NCBI RefSeq assembly: GCF_030253575.1
Contig: NC_080560.1
Location: 13,554,001 to 13,618,000 of the forward strand
Direction of reading: 5' to 3'
Source of the DNA: Rhododendron vialii
Lineage: Eukaryota > Streptophyta > Magnoliopsida > Ericales > Ericaceae
DNA length: 64,000 nucleotides
Below the pieces are notes generated by a model that saw nothing but the letters and a program-made list of their open reading frames with translations, searched no databases and was not told where the DNA came from. Position numbers and translations under genes: made by a program. Each line of letters starts with the position of its first letter. Position 1 is the stretch's first letter. Below, piece by piece: positions 35,563-48,953 of this stretch.

Positions 35563-38500
35563 ATAATTTTTCCGACTTTTGGTTCTGTAGCTTGTTGTTT
35601 TTGAGTAATGCTACCATAGCAACTTTAAAACATAACTTTGCATACGACTGTGGTTTAAAGTTGTGTTTCTAGTACTTTTTTTTCATTCTTTAACTTAGTT
35701 TTGGTACAAGCAATGATATGGACATGTATTTTAAACATGATTCGAGGGCAGCTGTGTTCGAAGCGGATCGATGCTCATGAGCTCACGTGTATCGAATTGT
35801 TTTGGATACAGTTGGGTCAGGAGTCGTGTTTTAAAGCTGTGTTGCTGGACTTTTTATTTTGATATTGGTTGTGGATTTTATAATGGCTACTTGAATGGTT
35901 TTGATGCAAACGAAAAGTTATGGATTGATATGATCATTGGGCTCTACCGGTAACTGGTTAGTAGTTCTCTTAATCTCTCTTGAAATCTAGTTAGTAGTTC
36001 TCTCTTGAAATCGATGTGCAATTGATTGATACGATATAGATTGATCCATTTTTACACCCTTTTTCTTCTTTTGCATTTTTTGGAAATTGTTTTAGCTATG
36101 TAGTTGTGGATTTTCTGATGACTACCTTGATTGGTTTTAGTTCGCTTATAATTGCTGGATTGATGTGGTTAGTGATCTATATATTTTTTGCAATTATTGA
36201 TGAATAACTTTCTGTGAACTCTATATGTATGCGTTGATTACCTTTGTTATCAACTTATCATGAGGTTATTAATTAGTCGATCTAATTAATGCTCTCTGTT
36301 GTACTTGTGTCTGAAGCCGTTAAATTAAATCAATTCCAAAAATACATTTCGTTGTTACAGTAAAGGGATTTTCCTTCATGAGTTCAATGTGTGTTTCCCA
36401 GACCTTTTTCTTCCCCCTATACAAATCCCTCCATGAATTTTTGATCCAAATTTAACATAAAGGAATTTACTTCAAAGGGAACTTAGGAAGTTGTGTAATG
36501 AATTATCTTTGTTACTGTTCCTGGTAAATATCTTGTTCTTTCTCCAGAATGGTAGAGCTCAATATATAGGTTTGCATTCCAATAGTATTTGATGATATTA
36601 TTTTTGTCTTAAATGATTAACAATCCCGAGAGTTGAAGCAATCATTTTTTTTACAGTTATACTGTAATAACTGTATTCATTCTTATGATTGTCTTGATGA
36701 GCCCAGTAGTTTTAGGTATTCGGAAGATTGACTCAGATGCAAAAACTAATGATCAGTAGTATCAGCTGGAATTTCATGAACCACTATACTCTACCTTTTT
36801 GGTGAGAGTTGTAATAAAACGTATGGACTATTGTTTTCTTTGTAATCAGTGGCGCATCTGATGTATGCTTTGCTCTTGTTAATTGATAGTTCTATGTTAA
36901 CATCTATCCAGGTGCTTGCTGCAGATTTGGTTTAAGTTTATTAATTGGTTATTGTTCATTATCTATGCCCCTTCTTCCTAACTATACGTTTTGCTCCTTT
37001 CTTTGGATAGTACTAAGCCAATAGACGTAGCAAATCTAACAGCAGCCTTGACATTAGAAGTTATGTTGTGGTGGAGAATGATGATGAGGAAACCTAGATT
37101 GTTGGCTTGGAAGTTTCAGGATACTTGTTTGCTCATCCTTCTTGTGTCCAAACACCAAAACCGCAGCACCAATGCAAATCCCTAAGCTGTCTAATTGTCA
37201 GGCTTTGGGGCAATGAAGGATCCCATGGCATTGGCGACGTGAGGACTTTTAGCCCTTGCTCATGGGATTGGTAGTGTGGGGATTAACGATAGTGCTCCCC
37301 CAAGCTGTTGTATATCCCATGGTTTGTAGGACTGGTTGTCCAACAGAGCTTTATCCCTCCACTGATTCTTGTATGAAATGCCGGAAAAGTTTTATAAGAC
37401 TTTAACCAATTCCATTTCTAATCCTGCCAATCAAAAGGGCCCCTGGAGTATTTTGCTGAGTCTGGTTCCGAATTAAGTTTGGAAACAGTGTACCTAACTT
37501 AAGCGAAAACCATGCCATGGGGCCCATAGCTCCAGTTGAATCGGGCATGCGTGCCCGCTGCCCATTGTATGAGCGGATCCTCCCAAGTCCCAAGCAAGAA
37601 CCATAGTTAACTCTAATGGTCCTGAATGGTTGCCTGACCAGAATTACTTATGGCGGATCCATCCACATTTGTTTTATCCATTGATTTGTTCGGGGTTTCT
37701 ACTTGATCAGAATCTATTGCTTCTCCTTTTGAAGATTATTGTGAACTTTGGCCACTATAACCTTGCTTACCCATTGCAGAATCTCATTGTTTGGGTTGGG
37801 GAGACAGGTGAAACACTTGTTCAGTTTGCCAATGCCACAGAAAAGACATTATTGCTGGAAAGATGTTGCTAGTTTTGGAAGACAGCTCTGGACATGGCAC
37901 ACCCTGCACTTAGTTCCTATTCCTATGCTTTGTTACCTGTAGACTGTTACCATTTTCATATTTCTTGGGATTCTTTGAGATCAAATCACGTCTTGGTTGC
38001 CAGAATACAAAGTGAGCCTCGCTTCAACTTCCTGGAACGGCCAACTCCACTATAAAGTTAAACAAAACGACTCCTTTTGCATCTTCTCAGAGAGACACAT
38101 TCTGCTTCCATCGTAGTCTTCGCAATGAGAACAAAGGGGTATTACAGGTGTGACCCACCTTATACGAGCGAAATCTACCACCTATGGCCCATCTTTTTTG
38201 TCCTACCAAGTGTTTGAAGTGCTACGGGTGCATTACGATGGATGCACTTTCCGGCTTGCTATAAGAATCCTTCTATTCCCATAGTTCCCCAGTGCAGCAA
38301 GATGCTCTGATGTCACTGTGTACCATCTATAGAAAGAAGTCGTGCTTTGAGTGAAAAGTGTCCAATGCCTATGACTTATTCTCCGATGTTGAATGTTCAA
38401 AAAGCAGAAAAATGCTAGTACTATCTACGTTTTGATTGATTACATTGGCTGATTGGTGCGTTTTGATCGATTACATTGGCTGATTGGCGCTTAGGATCAC

Positions 38501-39229
38501 CTCTATCTTTGCCGCCTGAGTTCTGACCGGTGCCCCTGCATCTAGAACCAAGTAATCCATTCTGGCTATTTGTAAACAGTTCGTATTATTCTTCTACAAA
38601 TTTCTTGCGTATGCGTAATCGAAAACCCATCAAGGGACCAAACAATTACCTATAGGCTATAACTAAAGTCCAAAGTATCAACAAAATCGAAATATTTATG
38701 GATGCTGGAGATCTAACCCCTCATGGATCCGACTATACACAGTAGTATTGAGCAATTACCTCGAGGTTAGTATTTACCATCTCACGCTACCCTTCCGAAT
38801 CGGGCAAAATGCAAATTTACTTGAATGGAAAGAGACTGCTTTGTCGATTACTTGTTTGACAGTAGGCATTTTGGATGTTGTGCAAGATTTTTCACATTGT
38901 TTAGAGGGTTTCGTAAAACAAGACTATATGCAATGACAAGGCACCTAATACTTTTGTTAATTCTGGATCATCTATCAGTTTTGTAGTGTGCAGATGAGTC
39001 ATTGTCTGATACTTAGTAGCTACCAGTTGGAAAATAATTTATGCATTCAACTTTCTTATAAATGCACTCCAAATTTTGTCTTTTTTAGTGCTTGTGTAGT
39101 GTGTGATTTCTAGCATTAAAGGGCAAATTTTGGAGTGCATTTCTAAGAAAGTGGAGTGCAAAAATTATTGCCTTTATTTTTCAATGTTTGGTTATCACTC
39201 CAAAAATTATTGCCCTTATTATTTTCAGA
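35563..39229. other. No recognised gene; several short open stretches
   Basis: I searched both strands for family motifs and found none that hold. At about 36990-38340 several partly open frames on the plus strand suggest an old gene relic, but frames change and no family is recognised. A 31-bp tandem pair (CGTTTTGATTGATTACATTG...) lies at about 38430-38490. TMCO1 3' sequence is expected in the first few hundred bases. Confidence 0.4.
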
Positions 39230-39625
39230 AATGCTACCCACACAGTTAGTATGTGTACAGATTGTGCACATACGGTTCCGTGGGGCCTACTACGGGGTCC
39301 CCACAAATGATCCAAGCCGTCCATTAGCTTTAAAATGATTTTCTAAGTCATCACATAAAAAATCAGCTCAATCCGATACTTTTAAATGCTTAATGTAATC
39401 ATTCAAATTTTCGCTTAACTTTAGGATTTTGAAATCTGAAGAAACATTTAGACGATTGAATCAAGCACTTAGAGGTATCGGATTGAACTGATTTTTTACA
39501 TGATGACTTAGAAAATTATTTTAAAACCAATGGATGGCTTGTATTGTTTTTGGGGACCCCGTAATGGGCTCCACGGAGTTGTATGTGCACGATGTGTGCA
39601 CATACAGTCTGTGTTGATAGCATTT
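39230..39625. mobile_element. ~400-bp foldback MITE
   Basis: Left: ATGCTACCCACACAGTTAGT, GTGCACATACGGTTCCGTGG, ACGGGGTCCCCACAAATGAT. The right end is the inverse: GGGGACCCCGTAATGGGCTC, GTATGTGCACGATGTGTGCA, TGTGTTGATAGCAT. The interior also folds (AAATCAGCTCAATCCGATAC against GTATCGGATTGAACTGATTT). No coding frame. Confidence 0.8.
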
Positions 39626-41936
39626 TGTATTATTTTTTTCTTAACTTTTTTCATAAAACAGACTTTGAATTATTATTTTTCAACGTTTGGCTGTCACATG
39701 AAAAATATTTTTCAAAACAATTGTTTTCTGTGGATTGGTTGTCAAAATAATTTTCAACACAAAGGTGATGTACTAACCTATTATTTTAAGTTAGATCAGA
39801 TATATAGAACATCCAAGCATTTTAAAACCTCCAACATTCAAAAAAATAAATAAAAATAGAACGTTTACCATTCTATAAAAGCTCATCAAAGAATAACCCA
39901 ACAAATAACACCAAATTAACCAGTGACTATGATTTGAATGGGATCATTCAATGCCAAATACACTACGACACATATCCCATTATTCATATTTTTGTTTGAA
40001 CTTCATATACTTCATAGTCTGTTCAATCATTCACCATTTATCGCATTCTTTTCCGGTTAGTTCAGGATTCACGATTCATGATACTTGTACTTTTATGCAA
40101 TGGACCCAATTTCAAGTAGACTACTGTGTTTTGTCACTGTATTTGGAAATTGTTACCTCCCTGATTTAGATCCGGTAGCTATGTACATAATATATACTGT
40201 ATGTGAGACAAGAAGACTACATAAAGTTTCGTCGAGGCAAAACATAGACGCCCTCACTGCCAAAGAGGGAGAGAGATAGTCACTGTATTGATTACAGTTA
40301 TTTATTTTGCAAACTGAAAACATCAACTGGATTCCCAAACCACAAAATGGTAGACTGGAATTTGAAGGAAAAAAATGCAAGTTCATACTAGTAGTAAACA
40401 AGACATACTAGTGAAGATAGTCTCTCGGTTTTGGATTTGATTTGGGAGAAAGGGGATGGGCAAGTATTTTGGGAGAAAGGGAGCTACGTGTTTTGGAAAC
40501 GTGGGACTATATGGGTGCCGTGCAAAACAAAAACGATTTACGGCAAAAAAATAGATGAAAACATTTTCCCTCCTTTGGTGCAATAGTTTACCTTGAAAAT
40601 ATTTTCCTCCTCCTTTTTCTAGCAAAACGACGAAAATGGGTAAAATATTTTACCCAAAACCATTTTACACTGAAACAAACGGAGTCATTCCATTTCATCT
40701 AAATACTATATATATACTAGTGTTGTACCCATTCGATGTACGAGACAATAAATAAAAAAGGGTTCACAATGAATTTTTTTTTTTCCGGTTATGTGCATAA
40801 ATTGGTCGAACTATATGCAAGTTGAAACCAAAGTGTTGTTCCCATTTTTGCAGGAAAGACCTATTTCTCCTTTTATGAATTAAAATTTTATAGGGTAAAT
40901 TTAATTGATTCAAATTAATTCACAATTGTGGAAAAATATATAAGATAAAAGCACCCAATAATTCCTTAGGGGTGCCGCAAGAACACCCAATAATTTTTCC
41001 CTTCTCATGCTCTCTCTCCCATTCCTCCCTCCCCACGTTTCAATGGTTAGAATTTAGGATTAGGAGTTTGGAGACTTTTGAGCTTAACCATATTTGTATA
41101 TAGATTGATTGTAGGGGAGAGGATCCTGTCTAGTTTTCCTTCCAACTAGTCCGGTCCAGTTTTGGATCATTTGTGGGCTCTTCTCGGGCCCACAACAATG
41201 ATCGAAACCATTCATTTTCTTGAGTTTGTTGAGAATATTGACCATGCCAAAAATCACGTTGATCGTATATCGTTTGATATGATATCTAAATGCATTGATC
41301 CTGGGTATCGTGTTGGGAGCTTGGGGTTGGGCGATGAAGGTCCTGTGGTTGGTGGAGGGGATGGCGTTGGTGGAGGTTTTTGGTGGTGGCGCTACATGGG
41401 TGGTGGGGGCTTGCGGTTCGGGTGGAGGGTGACGGGGTGTTGGCAGTGGGTTTTCGATGGCTCTATGGTGGCGTGTTATTTCCGGTGGGTTTCCTCTGGT
41501 TGTAAAGTAGCTACTCTCGGATCTCTCTCTCCCTCTAGGTAGGTATGTACGTATATATTACAAACAAAATTTTGTTGTCTTTGATGAGAAAGCACATGGT
41601 TAATTAGGTCATAGGTGGATGAGATTGGGGCTGTAGGGGAGCTCAGTAAAGTAACGTAATTTTTAGTCGCGAAGCGAAGTTAAAGTTCAAAAAATAACTT
41701 ACGACTTTTTCAAGCAAAAAACATTTTCAACCATATGAAGGAATAAAATATTTTCATGTCTTTTGCACAACCAAATATCAAAAAATAAGCAAAACATTTT
41801 TCAAAAAAATATTCTACGCCCAAACAAACGGAGCAGTAATATCATATTTTTATGTTTCCCCCACATTTGGAATTGACTAGGGATGTAATTCCTGGTAACA
41901 TATTGAATCATGAATCCGTTTGCATGAAAAATTATT
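39626..41936. other. No recognised gene; MITE fragments
   Basis: Contains partial copies of the AGGCTCCGTTTGTTTGG MITE family at about 40566-40686 (ends ACTGAAACAAACGGAGTC) and 41695-41834 (ends GCCCAAACAAACGGAGC). A Gly/Trp-rich 126-codon frame at 41162-41542 is a GGTGG-repeat artefact. Confidence 0.45.
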
Positions 41937-42268
41937 ATTTTTTGAACAGCGAAAAGATTTTATTAATCTTTGAAAGATTACAAAGATTAAAAGAACAAGG
42001 AGAAAGACAACAAGTGTCTATCCGAGACCCAAGTCCTTGATTGGCAAGATACTAACCAAGGAGAAAATCCCAATGGCCAAAGCCCGACACCTAAAAGGCC
42101 ACAAAGCCCGGATAACACAATAAAGAATCAACACCTGAAAAGGCCTAAAAGCCCAAATACGAGGGGATTAACCCAACAATAAAGCCCAAAAACTTCCAAA
42201 ACCCTAAACTGGAATCCGAACCGCCAAGCCGCCGCCACCACGAAAACCAAGACCGCCGTGAACCCGCC
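41937..42268 (-). mobile_element. 5'-truncated LINE with 15-bp TSD
   Basis: Flanked by GCATGAAAAATTATT on both sides (41922-41936 and 42269-42283). On the minus strand the 3' end reads TTAATAAAATCTTTTCGCTG then TTCAAAAAAT, the usual end of a plant L1-type LINE. Only 332 bp remain, with no ORF2 coding. It inserted upstream of the first recognised CMSS1 exon. Confidence 0.85.
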
Positions 42269-42453
42269 GCATGAAAAATTATTGGTCCAATCAGAAGGTG
42301 ACAAGTGGCCATAAAATGAAACACGTATAGAATAAAGGGAGTATTATTTGAGTAAATCTTCTGACCTAGTCTTGAGTCTGTTTACTTTTTATTGGTTCTT
42401 CAACTTATACTGTATATGCACTTATCTATCTTTGTTCTTACTAATGAATTCAG

Positions 42454-44936
42454 GTGGCCGTTTTAAAGAACCGTGTTAACATTGCTTGTGGTACACCAAG
42501 CAGGTTAGTCTTGTAACTTTGATTTTATATTTGCTTTTTTCTCAGAACGCTGGCTCTATAAAGGCGTGGTGAAAGGCTACCCATTTCGTCTATGATGGAC
42601 AGTTGACCTTTATATATTTTAGGCTTTAGGATTTGTTTGGTAAACTTTTTATTGCATCCCAAATGCCGTACGTCGCATTGTAGTATTACTCGGGTGAGTC
42701 CGAGGTCAAACTACAGGGATTTGGATTTTCTCGAGCACAAACATGAATGCTAAATAACCAAAGTGATTCATGTTCAGAAAAAGAAATATTAAAGTTACCG
42801 AAGTTGATAGTATGAGAGACATGTACAGTATTGGTGTACTGCCAAAGTGCCGGAGGTACATCCACTTTCACTCTTTTACTAGCCCTAGAATCAGCTTGCT
42901 TAAGTCACTCGAGAAGAAGTACGAAGGGTCTTCTTAGTCTGATGATAAAACCATACTGACCACCTGCTTTGATGAACTCATTATTTACTCTACTTTACAT
43001 CTAACAACGAAAGAATGTTACAATGAAGGCTCTCCTATTTGTAGATACTACAATAATAAACATCTTAACCCCGGACTCCTAAAAAGACTTCTTTCTCAAA
43101 ATTTTTTTTAGACGAGAGACTTCTTTCTCAATTGCAATCCATTAGTTTCTCATGCAAAACTACTATTGTTTTGTTGGTGGTGGTTGGAGGGGGTGCGTTC
43201 TGTCACCATTCACCAGAGAACTCATACTATGAAAATAGTAGTTGTCGGTTTGCTAGGTAATCATGGGCAGGTTGCTCTAGTGCTGATTTTTGGTGTTCCC
43301 CCTCTTTTGAGCAATATGCCGATATGTGAGTGCTAAAACACCCTTTCCAATAGTGCGCTCTAGCAATATTCACTAGAGAACTCATACTATGAATTATGAA
43401 AGTAGTAGGTGTCGGTTTGCTAGGTAATTATGGGCAGATTGCTCTAGTGTTGATTTTTGGTTTTCCCACCCTCTCTTTTGAGCAATATGCCGATACGCTA
43501 GTGCTAGTTACCCTTTCCAATAGTGCGCTCTAGCACTACGCACTAGAGAACAATGAAAGTTTGGTAATACACAAATGCAGACAACGATCACCGGAAATGA
43601 AACTCCCCCAACAAGCTGGAACGGTGGCCTACGGGTTGAGCATAGGCCAAAAGAAAATGATCTTGAGAGTCTCTAGCAATGCCTGGATTATCACAAGAAC
43701 AGTCATCAAATTTTAGGTTAATTAAGGGAGGTTTAACGATGCACCACCAAATCAGAGACCACTTACGAGGAGTATCTCTTAGACTTGGGCAAGGGCAACC
43801 TAAGACCCTGAAGCATAAGAATATCAAGCCCCTCCACCAAACTGAAAATAGTAGCAGCCAGGTACAAATCTGTAATCATGAAAGTGTTATTTGAAATAAT
43901 AGAACTGTAACCCTGGGGCTTCCCACAAACCTAGAAAGGTATCTGTCAAAATCTCTCAACAAATAATAGAAGTGATAATCTGGAAAAGGAAATCTAACTG
44001 CTGCTCAATGTGGACCAGAAATCCACTTGACTCTTGAGGTGTTTTTTCTAGAAAATCCATTCAGATCAGCTGTAATGTCTCCATCCATCTCAAAAACTAC
44101 ACCTTTGACCTCATCTAAAGGAGGCTGAGTTAACGTGGAGTTCTCTACATCAGTAATTAAATAAGGAATTTGATCCAAAAGAGGAGAGGACAAAAATCCT
44201 TGACATGGTCTTCATTTTTGGGAACGGATTGTCTATTCAATTGTGCATCTTTCTCCTGATCTTTTCCACATCTGCAAGTTTTGCATTTCAATTTGCTTCG
44301 CTGATTTTGCTGTTTTGTTGCCGAGTGAAATGCCATTTATCTCTTTTATGTATTTATCAAATCCTGTGCATTTGGGTTTGTTGACATATTGAGTTATATG
44401 ACATGGTTGTCTGGGTGTTTCTCGAAATTAATGTCAGGATTAAGAAGTTGATTGATGTGGAGGCACTTGGACCATCACGATTAGCCGTGATTGTGCTCGA
44501 CATGCACACAGACGTTGAGGGTTATTCCTTGTTCACCCTTCCCCTAGTCAGGTTGTTCCTCCTTCTCCCTCTTCCTTTTACCGTTGTCCTTTCGTATGCA
44601 ATTGGTATCGGAATCATCCACGGCTTTTGTGAATTTGACTTCATTTATCTCTGAGACCTCCGAGTCTCAGTGCCTCTGCCTTCCTTTTCATCTTTTTATA
44701 CTTGTGCGGAAGTAGGGGAAGGATTTATTGTCTTAGAATCCAGAATACAATATGCATTCTCCCTTCTCCAACTTGTGCCTGGTATGGTCATTATGGTTAA
44801 TGTTGTTTCTCATTTACATTTGTATTCATGTCACAGAGATGAATTCTGGGACTTGTATAAGTGCTACTTCCATCCACGGCTGCTTCAAGGTGATCTTGGT
44901 ATCTGTCTTTATGGCCCTGTACCAATTAGCACTTAG
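42454..44936 (+). pseudogene. CMSS1-like: 3' part of a CMSS1-like gene (three exons)
   Basis: Three exons join in frame: 42454-42503, 44438-44551, 44837-44936, all with AG acceptors and GT donors. They encode the conserved end of CMSS1 (Cms1-like, a protein linked to 90S pre-ribosome assembly in the nucleolus): V-A-V-L-K-N-R-V-N-I-A-C-G-T-P-S-R, then I-K-K-L-I-D-V-E-A-L-G, L-D-M-H-T-D-V, T-L-P-L-V-R, then D-E-F-W-D-L-Y-K, L-L-Q-G-D-L and C-L-Y-G-P. The TAG at 44934 comes where a second copy at 52302 has TGG. The N-terminal two thirds of the family protein were not found upstream, where a LINE has inserted. It is either a truncated pseudogene or a gene with very distant first exons that I missed. 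Confidence 0.7.
43212..43550. repeat. ~178-bp direct repeat in the CMSS1-like intron
   Basis: The blocks CACTAGAGAACTCATACTATGA ... TGTCGGTTTGCTAGGTAAT ... GAGCAATATGCCGATA ... CCTTTCCAATAGTGCGCTCT occur twice in the same orientation, with small differences. Confidence 0.85.
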
Positions 44937-45123
44937 GCAAAGAAAAAGGTTTGCGATGACAGTTTCTTCGGGTATGATGTTCGAGAGCTGACCATCATGT
45001 GTAGCGTATTCATTTTTTTTTTTTTAAATTTTATTGTAAGAAGGGAATTAGGATTTGTTTGTTATAGCGCAAAATAGTCTCATGAGTAAAATGTTTTCCC
45101 TATGTAACTATTGAACTGGATAG

Positions 45124-45852
45124 CATAGTTCTGAATACCGTTTCGGACATGGTACCGGTTTTTCTACTGGTACGGTACGTACCGGTACCGGTCAGGTACC
45201 GGGTACCGTTTCGGATTTACCGCAACTACAATATATATAATAATTATATATAATTATAATTCAAAAAAATTCCCCATATCATACAATTTATCATAAAATA
45301 TCTCTACTAGAGATTCTCTAGTCCCACATTGCTTAGTTATAAAACTCTTATCCACTTTAAATGACTTTGCACACTAGTGAACTTGTGAATGAGAACCCAA
45401 TAAGAGGTTTCGCACGCTCGGGAAAATGTGCCGTGGCCGAAGGCAATTTGGAAAAACTGATTCGGAAACCAATTAACCGGGTGTGCGTCACGGGTTATTC
45501 GTGCGCAGGAGGGGTGCAAATCCGGGATCTAAGGTTAAGCCTATGTTTTGCTAAAAAAAATTTTAGTTTTTTTGGGCCTGAAATGTTTTTTTTTTTGGGA
45601 CAAGAAAAAGTAAAAAAAAAAAGAAGGCCTGAAACGTTTTTTTTTTTTTTTTGGTACCAGAAAAATTAAAAAAAAAAAAAAAAAGCTGCAAAATCTCAGC
45701 CGGAATTTCCAGTATCCCGATACCGGCCGGTATTTTCCGAAAAGTCCGGTACCGACCGGTATTGGGACCGGAACGAAATTGGGGGGTTAGGGTACCGGTT
45801 TTCCGTCAAAACAGTACGTACCGGCCGGTACGGAACGGTATCGATAACTATG
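45124..45852. mobile_element. Non-autonomous hAT-type element, 8-bp TSD
   Basis: Starts CATAGTTCTGAATACCG and ends CGGTATCGATAACTATG, flanked by CTGGATAG at 45116-45123 and 45853-45860. The subterminal regions are packed with ACCGGTA / TACCGGT in both orientations. Length 729 bp. The 8-bp duplication and short TIRs fit hAT. No transposase; the interior holds A and T homopolymer runs. Confidence 0.88.
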
Positions 45853-46290
45853 CTGGATAGTGATTTTGGAAATTATTTTTTGTCTTTTGTGCTCAAAATA
45901 CAAAAAACAAACGAACCTCTCGTAGACCGCTCCAACAAAAAAGGTAGAGAATGTTCTATCGTTCGTGCATTCAATCAAACACACGAAGATAAATGAATAG
46001 AGTTTCAAATTTGGTAAAGACATGTCTGTTAAAGCTCCAATAAACAAAAGAAATGCAAATTTGATTACTCATCTCATCATCTTAAACGTTCTTTTTCGCT
46101 GAAAAGAAGGCACAAGAACTCCAAAAAAGTGCGAAAATCTTCACAGCAGACAAAACCGGAAAATGGAAAAGTTGTAGAACTTCATTATAATCTCTAACAT
46201 CTCTTCTAGTAATGCTATCGAAACAATATATATGGAGTATTTTTTTTAGTAGTAAGACCAAATGGATATTATTCAATGGAATCAACCACC

Positions 46291-46937
46291 TGTTTGGACC
46301 ATATATTCACCACCTGTCGATGATCGATCGAAAGGTAGCAATTATGAGAATGCAACCTATTTTATTATTATTAGTATTAGTATTGGTATTTGTATTTTAA
46401 TAATATGTGCAGGACACTTGGCGTATCTCTATTTACTTGGAGGTTGAAAAGACACATTGCATTGTCCTACACACTTGGAGGTTGAAAAAAACACTGGGCA
46501 TGTTCCTACACACTTTGATGTTAGTGGGAAGTTATTTGGACAAGTGGAAGCAAAGGGGAATGAAGAGTATTGAAGAAGTTGGGAAGTTATTTCCTACGCA
46601 TATTTGTTTTCCTATAAATAGCCTTTTTAGGTCTCATTGTAAGGACACACAAAATAACGCCAACATGCCTTTATCTTTTCTTTTCTAGGAGTAGTTATAA
46701 CTTGTAATTGTTCACTCGATTATCTTAATCGATTGTTCTTCTACTTTGGAGATTAATAAAGCCCATTTTGTTAGTCTTCTTTCACAATCCATCCACTTCA
46801 TTGTTTGTTTCCAAAGAAGTACTGAAATACGGCAAGGAACCAGACTCCACTTTTCACACCCACATTCTAGCAAGTCAAAATATCATTTCTCCGTCGATTT
46901 CCCGTCGTTTGGATAGAAACTAGAAAATTAGGTAACA
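46291..46937 (+). repeat. 5' LTR of the 46.3-49.4 kb element
   Basis: The full-length LTR. It includes the AATAAAGCCC polyadenylation-type region (about 46756) that LTR 2 lacks. Confidence 0.93.
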
Positions 46938-46970
46938 ATTTTTGGCACTAAAAGGAGGGCCCTTACTAAT

Positions 46971-47453
46971 TTGGAAGTAATGGCACACCTAATCAGACAA
47001 TTCGTTCAGGTTTCGGCTCACATTTCGGCAAATCCACAAGATAACTTTGCCCAAGAATTTTTGACTCTATTTCTAAGGTTGATTACACCAAGACAAGGAG
47101 AAATTCCTAATGACAAGAAGACTCCAAATGGAATTGGAGGTCAATGTGGTAATGGCCAAAATGAAAACATTCCCATTGGTTTCAAAGTACCGCCTGGATT
47201 TGGTACTAATCAAAGTCAATATGTGCCTCCTATGGCACACTACATGTCAACCACAAGGACCCTAGAATTATTTGTTCAATTGTTGATCAACAATATTCGT
47301 AAGAGGTATGGATTTTTCAAAAGCCTTCTGTATTGGTATCTGTATTGGTTCTGGTTGAAATATGTCCAGTTTTGGTTAAGAGGTGTAGATAATGTTCATT
47401 ACTTTTCTACAATTTTTGGGCAAATACCACAGTTTTGTCCGCACCATCACTAA
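46971..47453 (+). pseudogene. Possible gag remnant in the LTR element
   Basis: A 160-codon frame directly after the primer-binding region. The first half (R-Q-F-V-Q-V-S-A ... Q-D-N-F-A-Q-E-F ... P-N-D-K-K-T-P-N-G-I) is ordinary, moderately polar protein text; the second half turns into Tyr/Trp/Phe-rich nonsense. No zinc knuckle. The position is right for gag, but the sequence gives no family support. Confidence 0.3.
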
Positions 47454-48953
47454 TGGCAAAAAATCAAATGTGAAAATGAAAGCCTATAAGGTTTGAACAA
47501 TTTGCTAAAAGAAAACCGGCCATTTGTTGGCCAATTCCTGGATAGGGAGATCCATATATCTTGGTGCCTTTCAAGGCTTCATTTATGATAACAGAGGAAA
47601 CTAATTTCCGGCGAAACATGGCCATTTGTTGGCCATTTGTAATGGCTTTGTCTTTCGTTAGACGAAAGTCTAACAAACTGTATTCCGTATGCATGGATGT
47701 CAGCATACTATGAGTGTCGGCCATCAGTTTATGAAGAAACAAAATTGACCAACACTTAGGGCCAATTTATGGAAGGCCCAATTTTATAAGAATTTTTATG
47801 CCGAAATCTTTTAAGAATTTTATTGCCATGCATCGATCGATCAGTGCCATTAGTTTGTGGCCTCGTTTCCTTTTCACAGGTCTCTAGTTTCTAAAATGGC
47901 AATGTCGTGTTTATAAGCCCTGCATTGAAGGCTTGATCAATTAAATTGTTCAAAAGAGGCTGATCATTTATTGGCCGAATTTTTGGAACAATCTAGGGTT
48001 AACCAATTTTGATCAATTTTGTTTTACAAAAAAAAAAAAAAACCATTATGATCAGTAAAACATTCTGCCCATGAAGATGTTTGGTAAGAAGGGGCAACCA
48101 GTCAAGAGTGAACAAATAACATCTCCAATGATCCCAAAATCATAAATTGCCCTCTTATGATTTCAAGTTTGCATGGGGCAAACTCATCTTTAAAAGCCAA
48201 ATTATGTAAAGAAAGTGGCTTTCGCATTGAAACTTGAATGGAGTTGAATCGTGAAAATGATTCGACTAGAGTTTTTCATTTTAGACCATGACCGGTTGAA
48301 ATAGAAAATGATCCCTCCACTCTATCTATACGGATCAAGAATAGTGAAAACTTGCCCATGGAGTATGAGTTCAAGCCAATTATGGCTGTGATTTATGAAC
48401 AACCGTTTGTTCAATATGGAATTTTTTGGTCAAATCCAGTCGAGTGAAGTGTTGGTGTATTTGCCAAGAAATGCTGGTGAAACTGTTCATTTGCTCGACG
48501 ACTAAATGTTTTTGTATTTGCTAAGTGTCCTTATTGGATTTCCAGAGCCATTTGTGTGGTTTTCGATGGAAACTAATAAGGTCAATGGTTCCCGTCGATA
48601 CTGGGATGTTTCTGTCGATAATAAGCCAAGTTCCCGTCGATTATGCACTTGTGCCTGTGTCGATAAGGGATGAGGCTTTGCTGGCAAATATTGGCCTTTG
48701 ATTACAAATTTAGTCATGTTTATAGGCCATAAAAACTATCGAAATAATTTGCGATGATAACTGATTAGTTAAGTAAGTTGTCGTGCATTATGTTGGTGTG
48801 AAATTTATCTAAAACTCTTCGAGAGTTGGGGCATAAATGTTTACACCGCAAAGAATTATCACCCGTCGATATCGACAAATGAGTGATTTAAAACTAGTTA
48901 AATTATTCACTTGGGTTATGTTAGCACTTCACCCATATGAATAAGGGGGACAT

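Noticed and set aside
36991..38340. Possible protein-coding gene
   Set aside because: Short open stretches in changing frames, no conserved motif and no consistent splice sites.
41162..41542. 126-codon Gly/Trp-rich frame
   Set aside because: Arises from GGTGG-type repeats; no family match.
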